NCBI RefSeq assembly: GCF_030272615.1
Contig: NC_081410.1
Location: forward strand, 506,338,442 to 506,381,441
Direction: 5' to 3'
DNA: 43,000 nt
Origin: Cryptomeria japonica
Taxonomy: Eukaryota; Streptophyta; Pinopsida; Cupressales; Cupressaceae
Position 1 is the stretch's first letter. Each line of letters begins with the position of its first letter. Under the pieces are notes generated by a model that worked only from the letters and a program-made list of their open reading frames with translations, did not search any database and was not told where the DNA came from. A program made the translations under genes and the position numbers. This document shows positions 33,506-43,000 of this stretch, piece after piece.

Positions 33506-33790
33506 CAAATAGATATGTAAAAAAAATGTACATGCACTATACATATAATGTCATCAAAAAATGATAATAAATAAACTAAGTCGGTCGACCCTCCACTGAT
33601 CCATGTCCTGGATGCTATCCCTTCACAAGAAAGTATATGTACACATAAGCACACGTATATATAAGGACATGTAAATATTATCTAACTATAAGTATGCAAA
33701 TTTTACTTGGTTTTATCCATCATTTGCACCACCAAAGTGTGTATGGGCCACAAGTATTTGAGATGAAGAACTTAAACATGGTCCATGGAC

Positions 33791-33904
33791 CTAGATCATA
33801 TATAATTCAAAATTAAAGTTGTGTTAACTAACAATTTTGAAGTTTAAATCCACTATTTAAAATCAATTAAATAATATGACCTTATAGAAAAAAACAATGT
33901 ATAC
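33791..33904 (-). other. Intron (copy 2) of the gene relic
   Basis: 114 bp, from GTATACATTGTTT at 33904 to TGATCTAG at 33791 on the minus strand. It shares CTATAAGGTCATATTATTT, ATAGTGGATTT and ACTTCAAAATTGTTA with copy 1. The 69-bp exon between the two (33905-33973) shows no such similarity to neighbouring exons. Confidence 0.65.
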
Positions 33905-33973
33905 CTGACTGTGACCATGTACAGGAGCAGAAGGAGGCTACAAATCTCCTAATGTCTCCAATGTAATAGGACG

Positions 33974-34077
33974 CTATATATAATTAAAAATTTATATTGT
34001 ATTAACAATTTTGAAGTTGAAATCCACTATTCAAAATCAAATAAATAATATGACCTTATAGAAAAAATAATGTGTAC
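33974..34077 (-). other. Intron (copy 1) of the gene relic
   Basis: 104 bp, from GTACACATTATTT at 34077 to TATATATAG at 33974 on the minus strand. Both flanking codons stay in phase 0. The sequence closely matches the intron at 33791-33904 from end to end. Confidence 0.65.
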
Positions 34078-35682
34078 CTCATGAGACTTGAAGGCTCTCC
34101 CAATCCTGCTGACCTCAGATGAATGGAAGGACACATGGTCAATGTCTATATCCAATGATGCATCCTATAAACCATCAATGAGAATATTGGTATAGTGACC
34201 ATGAGCTCAAGCATGAGGTGTAAAAATAATAGACGACAATGGTGTAGGTCATGGCATGACTCAGTTGTCAGATCACTTGGTGTAGGCTGAGGAGGAGGTG
34301 TGGGATCAACTAATGTATGTGGTGGAGGGGCTGTAGGATACATTGGAATTCCCCCCTCTCTCCCCATATCACCCTAATATTCTGTAACACCATTCTCATA
34401 GATCCACTTCCGTGTACATATCGTCTCACTCACGTCGGTACATGCTTGAGTGAGATCCCAAGAATTGAAGAAAGAAGTGTATACGAATCCAATAAATTGC
34501 TAGACAACAATGCACTCATCCATTGCAAAGGATCAACCTTTGTCAACCATGCTTTGTAAGGTGGAGATGGTATGTCTACATGGGTGTAAGGATCAATGCC
34601 ACTACTAGATGTCACATTTGTAGCTTGCGGAATGGTACTCTATGACCACACCAAATATCTCCCAACATGATCAAATGTTATCTGGTCGACCTGAATGGCA
34701 ATCTGTGTAATGCTGGAGTAGATATGTTTCCTGGCATCATCAGCTGCTGCATCTACTGCCTATGATAACTCCAAATATTTTTGTAGAACTAAAAGGTTTG
34801 GACCAACTAATGCTCATTTATTAATGAGCACTAGTGCATCAAGTCATCTATATTTATCATTGAGCCTCCCTTTCCCCTACCCAACATTTTCTAGTATAGA
34901 TGTATAATTGAAATCTAAGCCCATATGAAACTCTACAAACAATTGTTTGCATAAGTAAAGTGGTAACTCATCCTTCTATGGCCATATTTGATGAGATGCC
35001 AACCATCGAAGATATATGAATGGTTCCACAACTAGATCAGTGCATCTGGTAATTAAATATCCTCTAATCTTACGTTGTCTCGAAACTTGATAATGGGGGA
35101 ACATAGGATGGACCTATGTGGAAGATACATCCCCACTCATGGTTTCCCATTTCACCATGCCAGTCACACTATGAGAAAGGGAGATATAGAAAAAATCAAC
35201 AAACATATCATCATAAGGATTAAATGTCCAAATAGTGTCAGTCATATGTAGCAACTCATCCCTAATAGTCTGTGCCCTTTCCTTATTAGGTCGGGTAGTG
35301 GCAAAATCTAATGTAGACTCAAGATGGTCTAGTGAACGTTGTAGGGCCTGAGTGGTTTTGGTAAAAAGCCAAGCCCTAACATCACTATCACTAGAAGGCA
35401 TTTGACCAGACTATCTAGATGTCTAGTCAGTGCCCTCACGATGAACACTGCCATCTGACGCATGATCGACCATGTGGAAAATATCTGTATGTACATAATT
35501 ATAAAAGAAAAGAATTTTAAAATTAATTATTCAAAACTATTTAAAATAATTCAAACTAATTCTGAAAACTATTTTAAACTAATTCAAACATATTTGAAAA
35601 TGATACATTTCTAATTTAAAGTACATTTCAAAGTAATTGAAACATTTGATACAAATTACTTTAAAGAAACATTAAAATTAAA

Positions 35683-35691
35683 TACATGTAC

Positions 35692-35738
<47 letters not shown>

Positions 35739-36815
35739 TGTGCATACACCTACATACATACATACACACATGCACACATAAACACACATGCATATGCATA
35801 TGAATATACATATACACACACACACACATACACCCACACACACATACACCCACACACACATAAACATACAGGTGCATGCATACATACATACACATACACA
35901 CATACATGCACATACACATGCATACACGCATATGTACACACATACATACACACATACATGTATGTGTGTGTATGTACACGTACATGTAAATGCATACACA
36001 CACACATGTATATGCACATACATGTACGTGTGTATGTATGTGTGTACATATGTGTCTATGTGTGTGTATGTATGTGTGTACATATGTGTGTATGTGTGTG
36101 TATGTGCACACATGTGTGTATGCGTATGTATGTATGCATGCATGTGTATGTGTATGTGTGTATGCAGGTGTATGTGTGTGTGTATGTATGTATGTTTATA
36201 TGTATATGCATGTGTGTTTATGTGTGCATGTGTGTATGTATGTATGTATTTATGTATGTATGTATGTAGGTATATGCGCATGTGTATGTTTGCATGTGTG
36301 TATGTGTATGTACATGTATGTGTGTGTATGAGTGTATGTATGTCTGTATATATGCATGTCATTATATATATGTATGTATATATGTGGGTATGCATGTATG
36401 TACATATGTGTTTGTGTATGTATGTTTATGTGTGTATGCGTATATATATGTATGTATGTGTGTGTATGTGTATGTATGTGTCTGTGCATACACACATAAA
36501 CACACATACATAAATAGATGTAAACACACATACACCCACATACATACATACATACATACATACATACATACACACATACACCCATACATACATACATATA
36601 CACACCCATGCATACGTACATATACACACATACACACACATACATATACTCACATACATATACACACACATACATATGTACACATGTACATACACATATA
36701 TATACACACATACACATGCACACACATGTACATCTATGTATTCATGTGTATGTGTGTGTATGTGTATTTTTTATATATGTGCATGTGGGTGTGGGTGTGG
36801 GTGTCTATGTCTTTG
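35683..36815. repeat. 1.1-kb compound microsatellite, CA/CATA and TG/TATG blocks
   Basis: The plus strand is CACATA/ACATAC-rich at about 35683-35957, TGTATG/TGTGTA-rich at about 35958-36487 with a short CA interlude near 35990-36023, CA-type again at 36488-36735, then TG-type to about 36815, ending in GTGGGTGTGGGTGTGGGTGT. Adjacent blocks are thus rough reverse complements. Long open frames on both strands are repeat translations rich in His, Thr, Tyr, Cys, Val and Met and are not genes. Confidence 0.95.
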
Positions 36816-37188
36816 TATGAGTATGAGGATTTATTTTTTTATGTGTAGTGTATTGATTATAATTTTTTATGGTTTATATGTAAGGGTAATGAGAAAATGA
36901 TTTTTTAAAATTATTTAATAGGTATATGTTCATATTATTTTTATAATTTCATAGCGTTGATTTTAAAATTTTGGTAGGTTTGATTTTTTTTAACATTTTT
37001 TCTAATGTTTTCATTCTAAAAAGTTTCAAAAAATTGATAAACTACAGAATAAAAATAATTATAACAATAAATATATTAATTTTTTAAATTACAAATACAA
37101 AACAAAAAAAAAGGAAAAAAAATGAAATCACCTAAAAAAAATGGGGGCTGGAAATTTAAGCTCTTTGTGAGTCTGGCTGAACTCCCAA
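36816..37188. other. AT-rich non-coding spacer
   Basis: T- and A-rich sequence with no gene. It ends with CCCAA (37184-37188), which should be the left target duplication of the element starting at 37189; the right copy lies outside the window. Confidence 0.5.
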
Positions 37189-37996
37189 TGTTAGATTCAA
37201 TGACAGTCCCAAAGACATTGAGAGGGGGTGGGGGGTGAATCAGCGTCTAACTGGTTAATTGAATATTTAAACTTATTTATAACTTTGCAACCCAAAACAG
37301 TGTACCGGTAAACAAGAATTAATGCAGTAAACACAAATAACAAAGACATCATAGAAACACACCATAACACAAGATATTTTAACGAGGAAACTCGGTGTGG
37401 AAAAAACCTCGGTGGGCTTTGTGACCCACAATATTTACTCATTGGCCAATGAATAAATACTACTTACAATAAGGGCCTGCACATGCAGGAAGGCCAACTG
37501 CCTGGAGCGCACTGCTCAAAAGAGTCTCACTGACTACAATATAGATAATTAAATCCAATACAATGTACTGCTCAAAATAGCATCTCAAATGCTTGGTTCA
37601 GTACCGGTTTAAGATCAGTTAGATACCTTAACCAAAACCTTCATTGTCCACTATATCACCTCATACAATAATTTCCTATTCATTACATTCTTTTTTTATT
37701 ACCTCCTTCAAAATGACCTACGAGATCTCATACATATATGAGTCTATAAAATATACCAAGTCGGCTTACAAATAGTTAATTAAATTTAGAAAACAATTCA
37801 AATAAACAAAACTTTATCCCATGTCGGTCTGAGTGCCGGTATACTTCATTTCCGGTGTAATCTGGATGCCGGTGAAAGTGCCTACCAGTGTGGGTGCATG
37901 CCGGTGCATGTGTAGAAACCTATTGCCGGTTGGTTTTCAGTTGGTTGCCATCAATGACAACAACAAATATTCTCATTAGAGTGTAGAATTCCAACA
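37189..37996 (-). repeat. 3' LTR of the non-autonomous element
   Basis: 808 bp. On the minus strand it begins TGTTGGAATTC after the polypurine tract and ends GACTGTCATTGAATCTAACA. Its last bases recur at 42960-43000. It carries the poly-C/CTCTCAATG block and several ACCGGT words like the other copia LTRs here. The open frame at 37197-37442 is LTR sequence. Confidence 0.9.
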
Positions 37997-38012
37997 ATCT
38001 CCCCCTTTGGCA
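37997..38012 (-). other. Polypurine tract of the non-autonomous element
   Basis: On the minus strand, CCAAAGGGGGAGAT lies directly before TGTTGG. With the upstream TTGCCATCAATG it matches the tract of the copia element at 9239 base for base. Related tracts lie near 38071-38080 and 38155-38165. Confidence 0.88.
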
Positions 38013-38244
38013 TTGATGGCAACACTCATGAGAAAAATCCAAAACTGCTATCCAAAAATGAAATCCAAAAAGAAGTGTGCTCCCCCTGAGAAAGTGATCT
38101 CCTCTGTGCATTTATTTTCTCCATACTACTCCTTATTTTTCTTTATACTACTACTCCCCCTTTGACATCAATGACAAAGGATGTCAAAAAGAATCAAAGA
38201 ATACAAAAATGCTATCTCATCACCTGTAACCGGTTGGTTACAAT

Positions 38245-38585
38245 CTAAAAAATGCCTGCCAAAACTAGATTTAGGCTCAGCATGAATTTTTTGCTGTCAG
38301 AGAGAATGGTCTCAGTTTGTTGGACCATGCTAATTAGATAGTGCATTTGCTGCTCTGGTGATCATTCTCCTTGAACTGTTGCCTTTGATAATTCAACCCA
38401 TTGAGTAATGAGAATGTCCAATTTTGGACCAAGTTTACTTTTGAGTTCCTGGTCTTTTGACCTTATCCTTGCTTTCTCTTTCGCAATTTTCTCTAACTTC
38501 TCTTTGAAAAATGCCATTTCCTGCTCAAAAACTAACCTATCAAATTATCTACAATATCATTGATTTATTTATGTGTTTTCTTGAT
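38245..38585 (-). pseudogene. ORF2 3' extension, frameshifted
   Basis: After the TAA at 38586-38588, coding-like sequence continues in another frame from about 38526: AFFKEKLEKIAKEKARIRSK, LGPKLDILITQWVELSKATV and, after a TGA, HYLISMVQQTETILSDSKKF, stopping at 38245-38247. The helical, charged character matches the end of ORF2, so the original protein probably ran about 100 residues further. A spurious continuation is possible. Confidence 0.5.
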
Positions 38586-41474
38586 TTACTCATCTATATC
38601 CTCTGTCAAATAGTGAGGTTTACATGCTTCTCTATATAGCTCCTTATACTCCAAAATTGTCGAATCAAGTATTGGTAAAAGTGTGTCCAAGTGATCGGTA
38701 CAATTCTTTATAGTGTTCTCAAAGAATGTATTTTTCTCTTTGTCAACTCTCTCCTTAATGGTATCCTCATTCACCTTTTCCAGAGTTAGAACATTTTCAA
38801 CAATAAATTTGGACAATGTGTCCAATTTACCTAAAGAATCATTAATGTGATCTATCTTACGAGTAGGTGGAATCATTTTCAAGATAGGTAATTTGTTATC
38901 AAGAGCCTTAAATGCTAAGGAATTGCAATTTGTTATCCTCTTGATAGAATCCAAAAGAATATTTGTGATGTTAGTTGGTCTGAATTCTCCCACTGATGTG
39001 CTAGATTCTCCAGCTACCTTTATTATTTGTTCCTTATTGCCAAAAATTTGTTGCTTTTTACTTACATTTTCTTCCGGTGGATCTGTCTGTGTATGTACCT
39101 CTTCCTTTGATGGTTTCACAATATGTACAAGTACCTCTTCAACTTCCAGTTTCTTTGATTCATGTTGCTATATGTTAGTTGTCTTATCCTCTGTAGGTTT
39201 CTCAGTTTGTGCCCGTATCTCAGTCTTCTGAGAGTCTATAATGTGTGCCGGTTTCTCAAAGATCTTTATATTTTCACTATCAACTGCTTGTTCCTTATCT
39301 ACAACAATGTTTATATCTTGTGTATCTACATTCATTGTGAAAATTATTTCAGAATTCGGGTTAGTATCATCATGAGTTATACCTTCAATAGCCATATCTG
39401 GTGGATTAGCTATGTGTACCGGAGGGGTATCTTGAGGTGGCAGTGGAAGATTATCTATAATCTTTATAGTAGGAACACCACCAACTTTACCTTTTCCCTT
39501 ATCTTTCTGATATACCTTGAATGCCTTGTCCATTTTCGGTCTGTTTCTTTCCTCTTTCTTTTCCTTCTCAACAAAAAATATATCCCATTTATCTGCAGTC
39601 TCATCAGAAATCTCCTTAACTCTCCCAACCATTAGGCTTACTTGTCGGTGTCCACTGATAAATACTGACCGGTTAGCTTCAGATATAAGCTCATCTATCT
39701 CTTCCTTAGAGTTTACCGGATGTACAGCCAAAAGTGGTTCAACTTTCAATTTCTTGTCAAGTTCCATTACTGATAGCCTTTTTGCTTCCAATGTCATATA
39801 TAAATCATTGGGTAAATCATCAATTACTTCTATCAAAACTTTCTTGTAAATATCCAAATGTAGAATAATGCTTTCTTCAATAGTTTCTTTGTTAGAATCT
39901 TTAAAAGAATGATACCATTTATTTATATTTACTAGATTACCTTCTTGTGTTATTTCATTCAGTAGATCATCTAGTGTAGGGGTAACCGGTGTCTGTTTCT
40001 TCTTTGGTGTAAGCTTCTTCTGTGGTTTCCTAACTGTCTGTTGTTTCTTTCTTTATGTTCTGGTTTTCTTAGGAGAAGGTACTAGTGGGCTTTTCCTTTT
40101 CCTTTCCACTCTCTTAAACTCAACAACCTTGCCACTATCAGTATCAGAAGATGTCACAACTGGTGAAACATGTGCTTCCGGTTGCAGTCCTTTAAGCTCA
40201 CTAGCTGATATACCACTGATATTCATGACATTTTCCTTAATTGCACTGGCCTTCTTAGAGGCATCTCTGATAAACTTTTCTCTTTTCTTCCTTTCTTTCT
40301 GCATAGATACATTACTTGCAATAGTTTCAACATTACCAAATATTTTTTCAGATGGCTCCCTAGGTGCATCAAGTAGGGCTTTTGCATATGTTTCCAGAAT
40401 AGGTAGGTCTACCTCATAACCCATCTCAGCAACCCAAATAGTTCTAGGGATTACTGCTTCTATCCAAGTCTCATCTCTTTTCATAACAAAGAAGATTTGC
40501 TTGTCATACTTATCAACTATGCTTCGTGGTAACCTCTCTCTTGCCTTCATTTTGGTTTGAAATGTTTTGAAATAATCTGTTATGATCTTGTCACAGTCAG
40601 TACCCATACTGGTGAAAGCTTCCTGCATCTATTTGCCTATTGGGATGTCATAACCAAAATCTTTGTGACCTATGTCAGGTATCTCTTTGGTAAAGTATAG
40701 CATTAAGCATTCTAGTAGGTTCCCAAAATGGAAAGTACCTTTCTTATCTCCCTTAATCTTCTTCAAATTGTCAATCAATTCATCTTTAAGACATTCACAA
40801 ACATCAATCTTAGCATTGTTGTTCACCATCTCATATGCACTGTGAATACAAAGGCTAGAAACCAAATTCAGTCTATTTGCATGTGTTGCTTTATATCCAA
40901 GTATCATACTTACATATCTCACATTTATATCCTTAACATCATTGACTCTAAGTGATCTTCTATCAGATGTGGCTTCGGTTAAGCTTGTCACACTCTTGTT
41001 AGGTATTTTCTTGGTTTTATCAGGTCTACTACTAGTTGAGGGTAAACCAGTAACTGCCTTAATTGCTTCCTTGGTTATCTTGAAAATAGACTCTAACCAC
41101 ATGAACTCACCATGGACTTTGCTCAATACAAGTCATACAACTTCCTTTGGAAATTTGGGAATGTTCAGTATTTCTATAGAACCTAAGTCTTCCACAATCT
41201 TATGTTCAGGTTTAATCACACCTTGTTCATCAGTAATAACCTCATTGAATATTTTCTTCAAATCCTTACTCCCTAGGTCTTCTATGTTGCAATGGATGTA
41301 GATTCTAGGGTCTTTAGCAAATGTGACACCCTTCGGAATTTTCAAAAAAGCTCTGACATAATCATCCTGCTTTGCAATCTCAGGAATAATCTTAAACACG
41401 GGTCTAGGGCATTTGATATTTTCAACAATGATAGGGTTTGTAATAAACTCAGGAATAGAAGATGAAGTTTCCAT
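38586..41474 (-). pseudogene. ORF2: large unrecognised protein, one frame with four internal stops
   Basis: The ATG at 41474 (METSSSIPEF) opens a frame that stays open to 38586 apart from single stops at 41133, 40629, 40053 and 39168, about 960 codons in all. The N-terminal third is a folded-looking region (FLKIPKGVTFAKDPRIYIHC, MILGYKATHANRLNLVSSLC, GTFHFGNLLECLMLYFTKEI, DKQIFFVMKRDETWIEAVIP). A basic stretch near 40110-40010 (KRKSPLVPSPKKTR, RKPQKKLTPKKKQ) looks like a nuclear-localisation signal. Then come a Lys/Glu-rich segment, a Thr/Pro-rich part (PPVHIANPPDM) and a helical end. No pol, env or named domain is visible. A distant resemblance to plant transposon-associated proteins cannot be excluded. 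Confidence 0.75.
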
Positions 41475-41813
41475 TTTGATAAATACCTCTTAACTTGAAA
41501 TTCTGTGAATGTCTGAAAATCACTTCGCTTCTTCGCCTTAGAATGCCCTTGCTCAATTTCGCACTCTTTGAATGCTTGAATGCTTGGTGAGTTGAAATGA
41601 GGGTTTTATAGTTCTTTATAGCCAAAAAGGTTCTTTAAAACCGCATTAAATGATTGCCGGTTAAGTGAAAACTTAACATATCTGCCGGTAAAGAAGAAAT
41701 GTGTCTTCTTCCCATCAACCGAGGGTAAAATGCATTATTTTCAATTTGCTGCAATACCCCCTAAGAATTATTCCTTAGTTAGATGAAGAATCTCCTACCG
41801 GTTGAGGGTTACT
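41475..41813 (-). promoter_or_regulatory. Spacer with promoter-like TATA and 5' leader before ORF2
   Basis: On the minus strand, TATAAAG (41614-41620) and TATAAAACCC (41601-41610) are followed by a C/A-rich stretch (TCATTTCAACTCACC). About 125 bp of leader then leads to the ORF2 ATG at 41474. This is the spacing and composition of a plant RNA polymerase II core promoter and short 5' leader. The rest of the spacer has stops in all frames. Function is inferred only. Confidence 0.5.
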
Positions 41814-42887
41814 CTATTCTACCGGTGCAGAGATAGATTCATCAACTTTCTGAGCTCCCTTCTTAATCCATTGTTTTGAAAATTCTTGCTTTATTTCATT
41901 TATCTTTTCTTTTCCCTTCACACTAGATCCTTTATTGTTCGCCAGCATAGTCTTGCTTCTACAAAATTTTGCAATATGACCAATCTTGTTACATGCATAA
42001 CAAGTTACATTATTCCTTTGAATAGATTTTCCATATCCTTGACCAGTTTGTGTTCTGCATTGATTAGATAAATGCCCAAATCTACCACAAACATAGCATT
42101 TCACATTCATTCTGCAATTTTCTGAATTGTGACCAACTTTATTGCATTTGGAACATTAATCGATGGGTAAGTTTGTATTCTGATCATTTCTAAATCTGCA
42201 CTGATTTTCTCTATGACCAAATTTATTGCAATTGAAACATTTCCCATTGAATTTATAAGCATAAGGCTATCTTACCGGTTTACTGTGATCTTGATTGTTT
42301 GCAGTCCCAAAACTTTCTCCATGTTCAAACCCAAGTTCAATTGTATCTCCATCAAGTTTTTGTCTTTTTAGTATGTCATCAATTCTTTCTAAACTTTTCT
42401 TGAATTTGTCTTTGTGTTCATTTGTAGTGATCAGCTCATTTTCAAGAATTTCAACTTGTCTCACAAGCTCATCTTTATCATGTTGCATGTGAAACAGATT
42501 TTTCTTGAGCATATCAATTTCATGATAGAGTCTTAGATTTTCATTACCTCCATCATTAAGTCTCCTAATCAAGTCTTCTTCATTCTTCTTTCTATCTTCA
42601 AGATCCTTACATAGCCTCATGGTTAAGTCTCGCATTTCATTTCTCATGTTAGTGTTCTCTTGCCTCAACTTGTCTTCAATATCACTAAGAGTTTCCTTTT
42701 CATCATCATGTTTCTACATTTTCTCATGAAGTTCTTTTCTCTTATTTTGTGCTATAACTAGGTTCTCCTGAAGTCCTTTAATGAATTCCTTAGCAGTCCT
42801 CAGATCATCTTCAAGTTTGATATTCTTCAATTTTTCTGCATCAAAATCTTCAAGAGCTCCTTCCAACTATTTTCTTAAGTTCTCCAT
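41814..42887 (-). pseudogene. ORF1: coiled-coil and four-zinc-knuckle protein (gag-like)
   Basis: The ATG at 42887 (MENLRK) lies about 60 bp after the primer site. Residues 1-210 are highly charged and helical with heptad-like spacing (EDDLRTAKEFIKGLQENL, LRLYHEIDMLKKNLFHMQ, ELVRQVEILENELITTNE). Then four CCHC knuckles follow: CFNCNKFGHRENQC, CSKCNKVGHNSENC, CYVCGRFGHLSNQC and CYACNKIGHIAKFC, with a basic/polar tail to the stop at 41814. One frame throughout, with about four internal stops. The UBN2 capsid-type region of ordinary copia gag is missing, so this is a gag C-terminal half or a separate nucleic-acid-binding protein. Confidence 0.8.
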
Positions 42888-42945
42888 CTGTACCGGTTTC
42901 AAATTATTTCTCAAGCTGTTAGGCTTTTACAAATAGAGGACTAGG

Positions 42946-42958
42946 CTTTGATACCAAT
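42946..42958 (-). other. Primer-binding site of the non-autonomous element
   Basis: On the minus strand TTGGTATCAAAGCC follows the LTR end after one or two bases. It matches the initiator-Met tRNA complement with one change. Confidence 0.88.
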
Positions 42959-42959
42959 T

Positions 42960-43000
42960 ATTAGATTCAATGACAGTCCCAAAGACACTGAGACGTGGGG
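42960..43000 (-). repeat. 5' LTR (end only) of the non-autonomous element
   Basis: The last 41 bases match the start of 37189-37996 (TTAGATTCAATGACAGTCCC, then AAAGACA and GAG), confirming the LTR pair. The terminal CA is TA here. The rest lies beyond the window. Confidence 0.88.

Larger units (their letters stand above)
33713..35473 (-). pseudogene. Unrecognised gene relic with introns
   Basis: The start is ATG at 35473 (MVDHASDGSVH). One minus frame runs to 34430 with several TAG/TGA stops, showing SDSDVRAWLFTKTTQALQRS, QTIRDELLHMTDTIWTFNPY, FPHYQVSRQRKIRGYLITR, EPFIYLRWLASHQIWP and DAAADDARKHIYSSITQIAI. Then a proline-rich piece (GIPMYPTAPPPHTLVDPTPP, 34340-34250) follows in another frame. 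The 3' part reads SLDIDIDHVSFHSSEV, intron (33974-34077), PITLETLGDL, intron (33791-33904) and VHGPCLSSSS to TAA at 33713, with consistent phase 0 across both introns. I do not recognise the family. The stops make it non-functional as read. Confidence 0.6.
37189..43000 (-). mobile_element. Non-autonomous copia-like LTR element carrying two non-pol ORFs (runs off window)
   Basis: On the minus strand: the partial 5' LTR (42960-43000), primer site, ORF1 (coiled coil and zinc knuckles), a promoter-like spacer, ORF2 (about 960 codons, unrecognised), polypurine tract and 3' LTR (37189-37996). Five kilobases of internal DNA contain no protease, integrase, RT or RNase H motif. LTR and polypurine-tract sequence resemble the copia element at 7830-15179, so copia enzymes probably moved it in trans; this is inference. 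It resembles large retrotransposon derivatives, but with long ORFs rather than non-coding filler. Confidence 0.85.

Noticed and set aside
34433-34438. Strong-looking splice donor GTGAGT on the minus strand in the gene relic
   Set aside because: No acceptor downstream restores a good frame, so I could not support an intron there; a frameshift fits equally well.
35656-36900. Long open frames on both strands (up to about 240 codons)
   Set aside because: They are translations of the CA/TG microsatellite, with only a handful of residue types in all frames.
39162-39849. Plus-strand frames of 157 and 110 codons
   Set aside because: They are antisense shadows of ORF2, whose minus-strand frame is continuous over 2.9 kb.

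Overview
The window is plant nuclear DNA made almost entirely of transposable elements. The evidence is LTR retrotransposons with plant-type gag, initiator-Met-type primer sites, 5-bp target duplications, a tRNA-like SINE and GT...AG introns in AT-rich DNA. No intact host gene is visible. The size and nesting of the elements would suit a large, repeat-rich genome such as a gymnosperm, but that is inference. Nearly every coding region carries in-frame stops and frameshifts.

Left part (1-22,000). A foldback element (about 388-845) and an inverted LTR fragment (1563-1820) precede a large plus-strand Ty3/gypsy element of the Tat/Ogre type. It has a 5' LTR (1940-3189), primer site, long leader, gag (starting 7431), protease, RT, RNase H, a second archaeal-type RNase H and integrase ending at 21984. 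Two later insertions split it. One is a 1.4-kb solo LTR (4128-5563, duplication AAAAG). The other is a complete but decayed minus-strand Ty1/copia element (7830-15179, duplication CATTT/CATTC); removing it and one duplication copy restores the gag frame. No 3' LTR of the Tat element is visible.

Middle (22,000-31,250). Directly after the Tat pol stop lies an unrecognised decayed ORF (21990-23517), itself split by a 568-bp solo LTR (22690-23257, duplication GATCA). AT-rich non-coding DNA follows. A 3.57-kb gypsy element (25016-28585, duplication ACATG) carries only chromovirus-like gag and protease. After more non-coding DNA there is a probable tRNA-derived SINE (30963-31239).

Right part (31,250-43,000). 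This holds tandem AT-rich repeats (32,340-33,190) and an unrecognised minus-strand gene relic with two near-identical introns (33713-35473). A 1.1-kb microsatellite that switches strand composition follows (35683-36815). Last is a minus-strand, copia-like LTR element running off the window (37189 to beyond 43000). It has no recognisable protease, integrase, RT or RNase H. It carries a coiled-coil plus four-zinc-knuckle ORF, then a promoter-like segment, then a decayed ORF of about 960 codons with no family I recognise. This last element is the most unusual item in the window.
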